64,000 nt of DNA from Macrolepiota albuminosa. Lineage: Eukaryota > Basidiomycota > Agaricomycetes > Agaricales > Agaricaceae. Made by a program: the position numbers and the translations under genes. This document shows, piece by piece, positions 35,355 through 47,299 of this stretch. The stretch is taken from positions 434,001-498,000 of the forward strand of contig JAMWFC010000080.1 in the NCBI GenBank assembly GCA_027475525.1, given 5' to 3'. Positions within the stretch are counted from its first letter, which is position 1. Every line of letters starts with the position of its first letter. The notes beneath the pieces are model-generated. The model was given only the letters and a program-made list of their open reading frames with translations, made no database searches and was not told where the DNA came from.

Positions 35355-37188
35355 TCAATACCGGTTACCCTTTACCTGCCTTTTATTCTTGCCCTTCGTT
35401 TTATTAGTTTGCAAGCTCTCCTTAAGCTTAGGTGATATTGGCACATCTGATGATTCTCCCTTTGCCAACGCTCTTTCCTCTTCCAACACAATACCAGGCT
35501 GAATGTAACGTTCACCCGCCTGTTGAATGTCATTTAACTCCACCTTGAACTCGACATTAATCTCGCGGGGATCTGCCCAAGATGACGGGGAACTCCCGAT
35601 ATTTTCCAGACGGTAACGACACAGCTGGATACTCGTGTCTAAACCGAGGGTGACGGCTTCATCGTCTGTAACCATTTCTTTCCGTCTCACCAACTCGTCG
35701 AGTGCCGTTTGAAGCCACTCGTCGACCCCAGCCTCTCGTGCCATAAGGACTCTGTCAACGGGGCCATAACTACGCATGGCTGATAGTTCGTCTGCCAGCT
35801 CCTCGTCAACAAAAACCTGAACATTCCCATCGCCAATATAGGATTCCGAGTTCCATCCGAAGTGAGAGTTGTGGGTGTTTATGGTATATGTCTCTCGAGC
35901 AGTGCAAAGTTTGATAGCTGTCTCATAACCAAGCGCCTGAGCCTCTGAGACGGAAATCGCTCTTGACCTCTCCATCAGTTCGACAAATGCCTGTTCTAGC
36001 CATTCCACAACACCGTATTTTTGTGCTAGAACTGCCCTTTCCACTGGCTGGTAGGTGGTCAATGCCTCTAGTTCTTCCCTTAACTCTTGATTGATCAAGG
36101 TAATAACTTCCATAGACGGGGCTGGTGACAATGCATTGCGCCTGGTAATCCTGCGCTCTCTAGCACTATAGAGGCGAATCGCAGTATCAAATCCGAGAGC
36201 TCTAGACTCATCGACCGTGAGAGGCTCGCGCCGTTTTACTAGTTCGCTAAAAGCCTCGTGTAACCACTCTACAACTCCCTTTGCTCGAGCTAAAGGCACG
36301 CGCTCGATAGCGCTTCGTTTCACAATTATCCCTTGAATTGGGAAGGATCTGTCTAGGCCTTTACTGCTTGGCGAAACCTCACGGCGGATAGAAAAGATCT
36401 TTGCACCAAAGACATTAGAGGTGGTCATGTATCTTTCGCGCGCTTTATGGATTTTAAACGCAGTTTCAAGCCCGACCTTGTCCATGTCCTCCTGGGACAT
36501 AGAAGAAGCAGCATTTGCCAATTCAAGGTAGGCGGAGCGCAACCAGGAGTCAACCTTGTGTTCTCGAGCAAGTACCACACGATCAGCAGGACGAATATTG
36601 GCTGAGGAGAGAACAGTGATTGCGACATGTCGAATGTCCAACATCATCCATAGTGTGGATAATTTTAGGATCGCTATCCACTCATCGGTCGTTGGAGCTG
36701 GGGGAACCTCCCGTAAACGATTGATCCTGAGTCTTTTTCATCAGTCGCTCAGTCATTTTAGGGGTTATAAGAACCCACTGGATCGGGTAAATGAATTTGA
36801 GGAGAGCTCGAAACTCAGTTGGGGTGACATCCTCCAATTCAATGAACTTCTCGTCGCCGACTTTGTCTTCAGAATCTAGTAATGCAAAATGCGGGACGAA
36901 GAAGGACGTTTTCTGCCTGAAATAATGCGTTGGGACCTTGAAGAGATGATCTTGTACCTATTTCACGCATTATATTTACAAAGATGGTATATCATATATA
37001 CGGCCTACTTTGAAGGCGGCTGTTTCCATGTAGTACACCGCGTCTTTGATCAATGTCGACGGTTGTTCCTTTGGCACAAGATTGTTATTTGCAACCAGCT
37101 CAGGAGAGGATTCATTTCTCTCAGCTGAGACAGAGTCTAAGGTGGGGGAACGTAGGAGATTTGGGTTTTCTGTTGGTTCAGCCTGCAT
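35355..37188 (-). CDS. BTB/POZ protein with four tandem helical modules, 576 aa
   Basis: Three exons: 37188-37009, 36957-36779, 36726-35355. The start is the first ATG of the frame. The BTB domain is split over exons 1-3: DAVYYMETAAFKVQDHLFKVPTHYF, FIELEDVTPTEFRALLKFIYPI, and PTTDEWIAILKLSTLW. It is followed by four copies of a module of about 53 aa, starting near residues 166, 259, 347 and 442. The module consensus is VxRxxLAxxxxVxxWLxxAxxEL, then LGxxTAIxLxxARE. Related mushroom BTB proteins usually show one such module after the domain. The tail is Lys-rich (KTKGKNKRQVKG). By family, it could serve as a Cul3 adaptor or dimerisation hub. A paralogue on the other strand lies at 44715-46497. 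Confidence 0.88.
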
Positions 37189-38004
37189 CTTAAACAACAG
37201 TCTGGAAGGTGAGATCTTTCAATAGCTGCCATCATTTTTTAAAGCGAGATGCTGCGCGCTAAAACAAGCACCATTGAATACGCCTCATTTTTACAGCATG
37301 GTGATAGAACCGAGAAACGTTTGAATAGAAGTAAAACCTTGTGTCGGGTCAATGGAGCCATATAGACCTTACACGTTCACAACGGCTCCAGAATTGGAAG
37401 AATCAACAGTCAGCATACGGATTCGATTGCCCGTACGTATCTTGTGATGGATCTCTCCAATACCGCTCCTTACCCAATTTAGCCAGAAGTGTCGCAGGAT
37501 GCTTGTGTGCGATAACACTCCAGAGGGCATCATAAGTATGATTCGAAGGGCCTGTTTGTTTTGTTAGTTTGTTAGTTGGAAGCATGTACAATATTGGTGC
37601 AGCCCTGATTCAGGTCACACCCATGACAGAACCGTAAACAAAGTGGGAATTCCTCTCTAGCACCTCGTGTATGCCTCATGGTTCTGGGTCCGCCCGTGGT
37701 CAGCGGTGCAGTCAAATGATACCCGACAATAGAGACCCTTGAACCTGCCTTTCCTGACAAAAATATCTTGACTGACCATGTCTATTTGTTTCCAGGATTG
37801 GCAAACTCGGACCAGAAGCTAAAATAAGTATTGGAAAAGCCTTTCTCGTAATTGTTCTTTCTTCACGAAGTCTAAATTAGGTTTGTAATTCACAAAGTGG
37901 TCACTTATCAATTACGTAATGACAAATTTCTGCCAGGTCAACAATATCGAGGCGCGTTTCAAACGACGCCTACGACGGCGTCGACAACGTCTATCACAAC
38001 GACC

Positions 38005-40062
38005 ATGGCTATTCTTCCACAGCGACCGCTTCGTGGGTCGAGAATTTCGACATTTTATCCTGTGAAGAGTCTGCCATCATTAGCATCCTTGGACAGCGCG
38101 TTTCAATTGCAGGAATACATTTCGCTGCTCATTCGGCTAGACGTTCATGACGTGGAAGCTATTACATCTCTTCCTGGGAAGCGTGCAGGAAAGGAAAAAG
38201 AAGTTGATATTGAAGGGGACAAGAGTGACGACAGTGAATATGACGAGAGGGGGAAGAATGAACCGACAGTTGACGAGGCTTGCTGGATCTACGAGCAACT
38301 CAGGTGTGCTTGCAGGTTTTTTTTCGTTAGTATATTCGCTAACACGCAATATAAGACGGTTAGCGCAGGATTTGACTCATCCTTTGATAACTATGCTACA
38401 ACAGGAATGCACGCGCGCGTCGTGTCCTGAGATGAAAGCTGGCGAATGGCTATATCTATGTGTAGCCCATGGAACAGATGGAAATGTCGAAGTGAGTTTC
38501 TATTGCTCTTTTCTTTCGCTAATGTACTCTGACTAACACTATCGACAGCAATGTTGTGCAATTGACTACATTCTGCATACACTAGACAGTGCCACTGCCC
38601 TTCTCAACACGCCGCGCGCCTTCCCTTCACGGTAAGCATTTTTCTGATTATTTCTTCCTTCAACCGACGGTTTTAAAGCATCCAAATGCCTCAATCATCC
38701 CACCGACATTTTGCATCTCTCGCTCGCCGCCTTGGTCGGATCTTCGCTCACGCGTATTTCCACCACCGTGAAGCATTCGAACAAGCCGAAGCTGAATCCT
38801 CTCTCTACGCCCGTTTCCTCGCTCTCACGTCCAAATTTGACCTCGTTCCTTCCGAGTTCCTCGTTATACCCACACCATCCAGTACAGATTCAGACAGCGA
38901 CCGCGAAGATGACGACCGCCATGATATTCCAGTACCGCGTCTGCTCGGTGCTGCCGTTGAGCAGAGCAGTTCGGTAGAAGGTCAGTGGTCTCGCAGAAGC
39001 AACATTGTGCCCGTCGAGACGCGCACGAAGAGTGCCAGCCCTCCAAGGTTTAGTAATGGCCGTGGAAGCGAGAGTCCAAGAAAGTTGGGTCGGAACAGGA
39101 CGGACACGATGGTGTTGCATGACGCGTATGCAGTGGCAGAAGAGTTGGCAAAAGCGAGTCCTAAGGTTCCCCTGCTTGAAGCCATGGAAGAGCCGATGTC
39201 CCCTATGGATGTGGAGGATCTTCCCGCAGCTGCGAAGCCGACGGTGGAGTGTCTAGAGGAAATTGTAAGTGCTCTGGATTCGCAAGGTGACAATGATTTG
39301 ATTTTGGTTATATAGGGAGAATCGTTGCCCGAATCACCGATACTCCACTCGCCACCGCCTCCCATTGCACTAAGCTTGCTTGCGGAGCAACCACATGAGA
39401 GAGTGCCCACGAAGGAGCTGCCCAACTCTGCCATCGCCGGACCTCCCGTGGCTTCATCAGAGGCGGAGAGAACGATGAAGGAGGAGTTTGTGCCTGCGCC
39501 CGTTGAAGCCGACATCGTCGATACAACCCTCCCATCGACTGGAGTGGAGATGGAGCCATCAGCAACGGAGCTCAGGGAAGCAATTGAGGATGTCCTAAGG
39601 GAGACTGAGGATGAAGCAAAGGAGGCAGAACATCCGATAGATCTGGTCACAGAGAAGGTTCAACAGGAGCCTAAGGACTCGACGGTAGAAACCGCTCATG
39701 TGTCCGAATTTGTTACCCAGGAGGATTTCCCTCAGACACTCGAGGTCCCACTTGAGGCTCCTGCAATTGCTCTTCCCACCGAACATACTGCTGACTTGGC
39801 TCCTGCGGAAAGCAAAAGTTCTATCCGGATGCCTGTCCAACCAGAGGAAAACTCTACAGCTGTGCCGAGTGGGACTTCAGAGCCGGAGACGACTGTTGAG
39901 ATTCCGGACGAGATAGAGGTCGACATGAGGAAGGAAGAAGTAGTTGAGTCTGTGCCAGAGACGGAGTCACCAGTGAAAGACCAAGTGGAAGAGAAGGTCA
40001 CACAGGTAGAGGAGAAAATTTCTGCGCCTGCGACCGACTCAGGTCATGCGTCGTCATCATGA
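38005..40062 (+). CDS. Mob1/phocein-family protein with long acidic tail, 616 aa
   Basis: Five exons: 38005-38303, 38356-38491, 38549-38631, 38679-39264, 39316-40062, all in phase. The start is the ATG MAILPQRPLRG. The Mob fold covers about residues 25-245: EACWIYEQLRRLAQDLTHPL, the zinc-ligand Cys pair in QECTRASCPEMKAGEWLYLC, QCCAIDYILHTLD, and the later His ligands in SSHRHFASL...AHAYFHHRE. Mob proteins are co-activators of NDR/LATS kinases or STRIPAK subunits; this one looks like the phocein (Mob4) branch. Residues from about 260 on are disordered, Pro/Glu/Ser-rich, and repeatedly PxEE-like. That extension is far longer than in animal phocein (about 225 aa). Confidence 0.92.
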
Positions 40063-41395
40063 TTATGGCGGTCTGCGATCTGGATGTGGTCACGTCACCT
40101 TTGCTGTACTCCGTTCCACTTCTTCATTGCCTTTTTCTCATTACTTACCGTCATACTTTTATTGGGTCAAACGTGCGATTTGTATGCCACGAAAGCCCTC
40201 GAGATCTCTAATGCAAGTTATATTTCTTGCTCAGATACTGTCGATGACGGAAGGTGTGTCGTTCTTATTTGTAACTTAGTTTCGTACCCTCAAACTCGAT
40301 GGCTGTATCGTTGGGCCCATGGTCCATGTATACTTTCATATAGGTGGTTTGTATATAGTTTGGGAATAATACATGATAAATCGTCAAACGTGGCTGGCCG
40401 GGCTACGGCGTGTGAGACCACGTTTCTTATCTTTGCCTTCGTCGCGGTACTTCCGACACGAACAATTGCCCGGCGTAATGGAGTAGGGCTCCATTTTTGC
40501 CACTTGCAGCAGCCTCAATGAATCTGCCGCGCGAAAGGACCGTGTAAAAAACCTGAGGACCCGAACGCCTGGGATCGAAATTCATTAACGGTCATTCGGT
40601 TCCGTGTGCAGTAACGTAAAACCTTAGATTATAGCCGCTATGGTTGGGAGATTGGTAGGACGTTTACCATATGGCTGTCTAGCCAGAAGACATCCCTCAA
40701 TGTTCTGGAGCATTGCTTTGTCAGTTTACTCCCGCACCAAATGTCAGAGAAGCGCCGAGCGGAGCCTGAAATATCAAAGTTCACTTGCCAAAAGGGTACT
40801 TGAGGTACTGTGGGAGTTGAATCTCCGCTATACCAAGAAATACTGAGGTGGGGTGGCATGCTCAGCACGAGGCCACCCGGTTCGGGCTGTTATAGATGGC
40901 TCAGCCTTGGCCGACTTTGGTCAAGACTCCAAGTTGGGCGTTTAGTCCAGCCGCTTCGGAGTGTGTGGGTTGTGGGACCCACGTGACACACCATGACGCA
41001 CGAATTGATTAGGTAACCACGTCAAACCAGGGAAGGGCGTCAATAACGGCACATGACCGGGCGGGGTTAAGATGACACACAACCGCTTAGTGTAGGTGGC
41101 GCTCAGTAAACGATACCCATGTGTTAAGCGCTAAAATAAATTCCCAAAAGGGTTCTTTCTGATCCAAAAAAAAGGTACTTGAGATCCGTAGCAAGCTGAT
41201 AACGGAATGCCGCCTTGGAGCCACCAGTAGCCCCAACAAGCTGTCTCTCTTGGAGCTCTTTCATTGCCTCTGATTTCTGTTTCCAATGACATATGGGGAT
41301 ATGAACAGAAACCATTTAAAACGCATATCTATTGGTCATTTCTATCTATTCCTACGCGCCTGTTTACCTCTCAGCTCTCTTTTGGCATCAAAATC
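40063..41395. other. Intergenic stretch upstream of the P450
   Basis: No coding frame. 40860-41110 is GC-richer and contains short inverted segments such as GTGTGGGTTGTGGGACCCAC. An AT-rich TTTAAAA element lies about 80 bp before the P450 start. Confidence 0.4.
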
Positions 41396-43602
41396 ATGGT
41401 CCCTTTGGTATTCGATTTTCAAGCTGGTGTTGCTTCACTTGTGTGTATCGTCACATATCTGTACCTGCAACAGCGCGTCAACAAATCTCGCCGTCCTCTT
41501 CCCCCTGGTCCCACGAAGCTGCCATTGATTGGCAATCTGCTTAATATTCCAACAAGCTTTGAATGGATCACTTATCACAAGTGGTGCCAAGATCTTGGTG
41601 AATGTGACGTTTCGCTGAATATGTAATCCGAGCTTACTGTCGCCAAGGCTCCGATATCATACACCTTAATGTAGCGGGAAAGTCTATCATCGTGCTTGAT
41701 ACCATTGAAGCTGCAACAGAACTACTGGAAAAGAAGTCGTCAATCTATTCTGGAAGGTTCGCCCACCATTTGTGATAGCATTTGTGGTACATCAATGTGA
41801 ATATTACAGACCAAGAATGACGATGCTTACGGAGCTGATGGGTTGGGATTTCCTTCTCGGGTTCTTGCCTTACGGTCAGTAGATGACGAATTTATATTCC
41901 TTCAGACCTAAACGGAGGACTTACTTTAGGCGAACTGTGGTACGGTTTCAGTTCATAACGCTTAACTTTTGGGGAAAGCCAACACATCATCAGGAGGGAA
42001 CACCGACGACTGGCGCACCAATCATTCCACCCAAATGCTGCTTTGCGCTTCCGTCCGCAAGAGTTGAAAGCTAGTCGAGGTTTACTTCGTCGTCTCCTTG
42101 TGGATCCTAGCGACTTCCTTGCTCACTTACGACAGTCAGCTGGTCATATCGTTTCCAGCCTCATTGCTTATTTGTTTTTTTTGTTTAGTATGTCTGGGGA
42201 AGTTATCATGTCTATCACGTACGGCATTGAGGTACAACCCAGAGGTGATCCATATATTACTACAGCCGAAGAGGCAGTACGTTCCTTATCTATGGCTGCC
42301 ATTCCGGGAAGATTCCTTGTAGATTCAGTCCCAGTACTTAAATACGTGCCTGGGTGGGTGCCATTTGCGGGATTCCAGCGTAAAGCCAAGGAATGGAGGA
42401 AGTTGGCAATGTCAATGATCCACTCTCCATATGAAGCTGTAAAGAACAACATTGTCTGTATTGCTCTTCATCCATTCCACTTTCTCTCTTATTATTTTTG
42501 CAGAAAAGTGGAAATATAATTTCATCGTTCGTCTCCGATAATTTGGAAATTATAGGAAAATTCGACAATCAGGAACATCGAGAATCCGTCATTAGGGCCA
42601 CCGCAGGAACCATGTACGCTGGTGAGGATTAGAGCCTGCCTTGCTAATCACAAACACTGATATAGAAATCCTAGCTGGTGCAGATACAGTACGTCTCTAT
42701 GGTTGCCGTAAAAATATTCTTGAATTGATTAAAACACAAGACTTTATCGACCATCTCAACATGTGTGCTTGGTCTTATCAAGAATCCTGATGCCCTGAGG
42801 AAAGCCCAAGAAGAGATTGATAGAGTGGTCGGCTCTAACCGTCTGCCCGACTTCGATGACGAGCCATATTTGCCATATATCTCGGCTCTCGTGCGAGAGG
42901 CTCTAAGATGGAATTTGGTTACTCCCCTTGGTCAGTAGTACCCCGTTATTGAGATGATATTCATATGAGTAAGCTTATGTTCCCCCCAGCGCTTCCGCAT
43001 CATCTATCCGTGGAGGATGAGTATCGAGGATACAGGATACCCGCTGAGTCTACTATCATTGCCAATGCATGGCGAGCAACGACAGTACTCGTATTGGACT
43101 GATTAAACTCTTACATCCGAACAGGGCAATGCTACATGATGAGAACGTGTATCTCAAACCTTTTGAATTTCTACCCGATCGTTTCATGAAGGACGGACAG
43201 TTGAATCCTGCGATACCGGATCCCTCTCATGTCGCTTTTGGATTTGGAAGGCGGTAATCTTATTTTTCCCCCTCGCCATCTCTTCCTCTAATCGTTACCT
43301 ATCCTATCCAAGCATCTGCCCAGGGCGTTATATGGCGCTATCGTCGGTATGGATTACGATTGCGTCATTGGTAGCGGTCTTCAATATCAGCAAAGAGGTA
43401 GATGAGAATGGCCAACTTGTTGAGCCATCGTACAATTATACATCTGCTTTGATTTCGTGAGTCCAACCTTTTATTCACCGAGCTTTATTTTCAATTTACT
43501 TTTCGCGACAGTCTGCCATCTCCATTTAAATGTACTATCAAGCCGAGATCTCCGCAAGCAGATGCGCTCATCAGAGCAACTGCCGACGAGGAAGTCATGT
43601 GA
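41396..43602 (+). CDS. Cytochrome P450 monooxygenase, 519 aa, 13 exons
   Basis: Exons: 41396-41597, 41648-41756, 41810-41874, 41930-41939, 41994-42134, 42189-42453, 42504-42621, 42675-42688, 42741-42930, 42990-43071, 43125-43253, 43313-43456, 43512-43602; all phases agree. Features in order: N-terminal membrane anchor (VASLVCIVTYLYL), proline hinge LPPGP, C-helix WREHRR, I-helix AGADTT, ExxR (EALR), PDRFM, and heme loop FGFGRRICPGR with the Cys ligand. The pattern fits fungal microsomal P450s annotated as O-methylsterigmatocystin-oxidoreductase-like; the substrate is unknown. Exons 4 and 8 are only 10 and 14 nt. Intron 43072-43124 is GC-AG (donor GCGAGC). A frameshifted paralogue lies at the left window edge. 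Confidence 0.95.
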
Positions 43603-44714
43603 ATGTTGAAGCTGTTCCTCCGCAATTCGTTGTAAATATGTCAAATCCATATTTCCCTTGAGATAGCGGATGTTTAGTTAGAAGAAAAAATAATTACAAG
43701 CTGTGTGTAGTCCACTTTTCGTGGTGAATAGAAAGGCAATTTGCTCGGAAACACTGGATTATTGGTGAGCGTTATCACTGAGGAAGTTCTTCGTTCGTTA
43801 GAGGAATATGGTACGGATTCTGATAAATAGAAGGGGTGGACGTGAAATAAGGCTATTGAATGATTACGAGGGAGACCATGAATTTTCCGAAAGTACGTAT
43901 AGGTGTAAGCCTGAGCTTACCAAACAACATTCACGACTTCAAATCGACTGAACGACGCGATCTGAGGCGTCTGCTTACCCTTTCTTACTAGTTCCTGACC
44001 TTGTCCACGCAACCATCTAAAGAAACGGATACACACGGATTTGATGGGCTTTTGATGGTCTCACGGCCTTGGTGATCGGCAATCGTGCGCCATTCTCATA
44101 TGTTATACTATAACAATACAACCTTGGTAGTTGATTGTGATGTTGACTATTTTTTCTCTTTCTTTGTTCCTTTGTATGATGTCAGTAACTCACAGTTATA
44201 ATTTTTCGAGATCAATCACATGTAGCTCTCCCTTCTTTTTGCTTCAATAGATTGAAGAAGTCTTTTCGGAAGTTGACTTCCATATTTTGGTACCCTGATT
44301 AATGAACTTGGACATCTATATAGTATATCTATAAGCCTCATGTCCGGGTTTTTGGAAATTTGAGGCACACGTACATAGCTACCTCTCTATTGAGCCTAAT
44401 TAGGCGGGGAGGACCTCATTTTCCCATGGCCTAACATAATAAGGTTTGGTGGTACACTGATTGTGAGGCTTGTGCAAACAACAATAAATCCATAATCTTG
44501 TTTTCGCCCTCATGACAACCAATGAACAATCGTTCAACGTCGCTCAAGTTCTCAACAAATACAATACCGTTAAAGTGCCTTTGACCACTCTCTTTCTTGT
44601 TTTCCATATTTCTCCATGGCAGCAACTAAGACAAAGCAGGACCCACGAAGTATAGTTTCAAGCTCTTAAAGTCGGTACTTTGGTGTGGAACGTCTAATCC
44701 ATAACTCATTTGCT
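43603..44714. other. Intergenic stretch, nothing recognised
   Basis: AT-rich, with frequent stops on both strands. No domain or repeat seen. Confidence 0.45.
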
Positions 44715-46497
44715 ATGCGCATCAGAATGATCCAGACACAGTATGCAATTTCAAGGCTTCTTTCACGTCCATCTTCACGGCGCAGTCACCGTTCCTCGAC
44801 GTCTACAAGCAGCTACTCGTCATCACCGCTGTGTCCATCACCGCTGTCTACGTCGCTTTCTCCGGACACGGTTGAGTCAGAGTCACCGAACTTGATAGAA
44901 GAGGAAGATCTTACTGATATGAAGTTTCTTGAGGATCATGAGGATCATGGGGATCATGGGGATCATGAGGATATCGTATCGGAGGATAATGGAGGCGTCG
45001 TTGGGGAATCTCTTGGTACAATGGATCCGGAGTATTATATGGAAATCGTGGTGTTCAAGGTAATTATAATCTTCACCACGCTTGTAAATAAGAAACATAA
45101 CCCACGAAACCCTTGAACAGATCGAAGACGTTTTGTTTCGGGTGCCAGTCCATCTCTTTAAATCATGTACACATTTCTTCGACCCATTGCTCAACGAAAT
45201 GAATGACGTTTCCGAGAACAAGAAACTCATAATACGGGATGATGTCAGTAAAGAAGATTTTCGTGTCCTCCTCAAGTTGTTATATCCAATGTACGCCTCG
45301 AGGTCATCTATCACGCATTATTGTTTAACATAGCGCCTCAGGTCCTTTACTCTCACACGGACGCTCTCGACCAACGAATGGATCTCAGTGTTGAGAGTCT
45401 CAACGACGTGGCGAATGCTCGACATTCGTCATGTGGCGATTGAGCATTTAACCTCCGCCCCATTATCCCTCGTGGACCGTATTTTCCTCGCCAGGGAATA
45501 CAGTGTCATTTCCTGGCTACGTTCCGCTTACCTCTCGCTTGTCGAAGGACATTCGGAGCTGTCAGATCACGATAGGATTACGACTGAGGTAATCGGTCTA
45601 GAGAGCTCTTTCAAACTCCATCGTGTGCGGGAATCTGTGCTTCCTTCAAGGCAGTGTGATTCACGCGTCATCGACCATAAGATTGAGAAAGACTTGAGAG
45701 GAGAATTAGAGGCGCTGAGTGACAAAACTATCATCGAGCTTGCAGTGCTTGCGCGCAAGTATGGAGTATCAGAATGGCGAAGGAATGCTTTTGTCGCCAT
45801 GACACGCAGACAGCAAATTCTTTCAGTCGACGAGGCTCAAAGTCTTGGATTCGAGACTTCTATCCGACTTTGCGGAGCACGGGAGCTGCGCCGGACTTTA
45901 GGGGCGGAGAAGGCGGTGAAGCAGGAGCTGGGGTGGGATATTGGCGTACTGGAAAGTTATACTGCGGTGCATCGAATGATTATGGCAAGGAAATGTGGGG
46001 TACGTAACTGGGCCAAGGAAGCGCTCTTGGAGCTTGCGGAACGGGAGGAATCGTTGTCCTTGACTGAAGCGCAGGATATGGGACTATGGACGGCTATTGC
46101 ATTGTGCCGTGCACGTCACGATTCCGACCAATCATCGCCAGATGAAGCCACCTACATGCAGGCGCTTGAGCTCGAGTTCGGCGAAGAGTTTGAACTAGTG
46201 GAGGCGGCGGGTCGCCAATTGCTGTCTCAGGTTGAACTCAAAAAATTGGAAGAAGACAATGTGGTGAAGCAGTGGTTAGCTCGACGGTCGGAGGAGCAGC
46301 AGACACCGGAGGAAACATCGGACTCGCAGGAAATATCGGACTCGCCGGAAACATCGGACCCGCAGGAAACATCGGACTCGCAGGAAACATCGGAGTCGCA
46401 GGAAATGGAGGAACCTAGCATTTCACTAGAGGAAAAAAATCGGAAGGCGGAGATGTCATCGACAGATGATTCAATTGAAAACGTAAGAGAGCCATAG
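44715..46497 (+). CDS. BTB/POZ protein with three tandem helical modules, 556 aa (paralogue of 35355-37188)
   Basis: Three exons: 44715-45059, 45121-45290, 45342-46497. The frame extends upstream without an ATG; 44715 is the first. The Ser-rich head contains an EDHEDHGDHGDHEDI repeat. The BTB domain reads EYYMEIVVFKIEDVLFRVPVHLF, LIIRDDVSKEDFRVLLKLLYPM and STNEWISVLRVSTTWRMLDIRHVA. Three modules start near residues 216, 303 and 381 (DRIFLAREYSVISWL, LAVLARKYGVSEWR, RMIMARKCGVRNW), each closing with an LGFETSIRLCGARE-like helix. Introns 1 and 2 sit at the same BTB positions as in the minus-strand paralogue, which supports common descent. The C-terminus has an 18-nt coding minisatellite. Confidence 0.88.
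46311..46400 (+). repeat. Coding minisatellite, five copies of 18 nt
   Basis: GGAAACATCGGACTCGCA and close variants, five times, giving ETSDSQ-type hexapeptides near the end of the BTB protein. The repeat is in frame, so copy-number change would alter only tail length. Confidence 0.85.
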
Positions 46498-46732
46498 CTC
46501 TCGGATGTATGATACTTGTAGCTTTCTATTTATTACCGTAATAATCTTTGAAGGACACGTATTGTTCGTCCAGGCTGGTGCATATTGCAAGGTATAGTAC
46601 CTATCAAACAAGTCCAAGTAAGCCGCCATGGAAGGCCTTGAAGCCTTAAGTGTGTGGAGTAGAGATGCAGCTGGGCCTCCTGCTGGAAACAGAAGATCAA
46701 ATACAAGACTATGTCCCTGCACTCCTCATCCA

Positions 46733-47290
46733 TGAATGGAGTTGTTGAGAGGAGAAGCTACAATATCCTGGATCTTTCTCGTAACATGCTAGCTGACTTG
46801 CAATTGGACATCCAGAGAGGGTCGAGCATATCAGACCCTGCCTGACATGCACAACAGCTAAGTAGCAGACCAGTCATATTCCAAGGTGATGATGCTACCA
46901 GACTTGTGGAAGGCTCCAATAGATGAGGAGATCAGGAGAATGCATGAACATAGGGTGTGGCAGCGAATGTCTAGAGAGTGCCTGTATAATGAAGAATTGG
47001 ACCTTTGCCTTCAAGTATGATGCAGATAGCAACCACTCCAAACCAAGCTGAAAGACAATAATGGTTCAATAGTGATTGTAAAAATCAAACAGAATCATAT
47101 ACATGTAAAGCACATCAATGTCTGACACCATTTCATTTATCAAGCAGTTGAGAATAGAAAGATTTTTATCATGTATGTATCTGACACTAAAAATATAGCT
47201 GATATCTTTACAAAGGCATGACCATGCTTCCAACATCATAATCTTTGAGGAATGTGTATGAGTATAAGGGACTGTTGGAGGGAATTTTGG
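46733..47290 (+). mobile_element. Ty1/copia retrotransposon relic
   Basis: Fragments of a copia Pol in order with stops and gaps: an integrase piece NGVVERRSYNILDLSRNMLADL (46736-46801), a pre-RT piece APIDEEIRRMHEHRVW (about 46916-46963), FKYDADSN (about 47008), and the RNase H end ENRKIFIMYVSDTKNIADIFTKA (about 47151-47218). A TGTTGGAGG just after a purine-rich stretch at about 47272 looks like the start of a 3' LTR, but I cannot fix its end. Most of the reverse transcriptase is missing. Confidence 0.7.
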
Positions 47291-47299
47291 AGATCAAGT

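Noticed and set aside
38982..39650. Minus-strand frame of 222 codons
   Set aside because: Ser/Gly-rich antisense shadow of the Mob protein's disordered tail; it also spans the 39265-39315 intron.
42043..42519. Continuous frame across a P450 intron as one exon
   Set aside because: The frame stays open by chance through 42135-42188, but splicing that segment restores the family motif LRHMSGEVIMSITYG.
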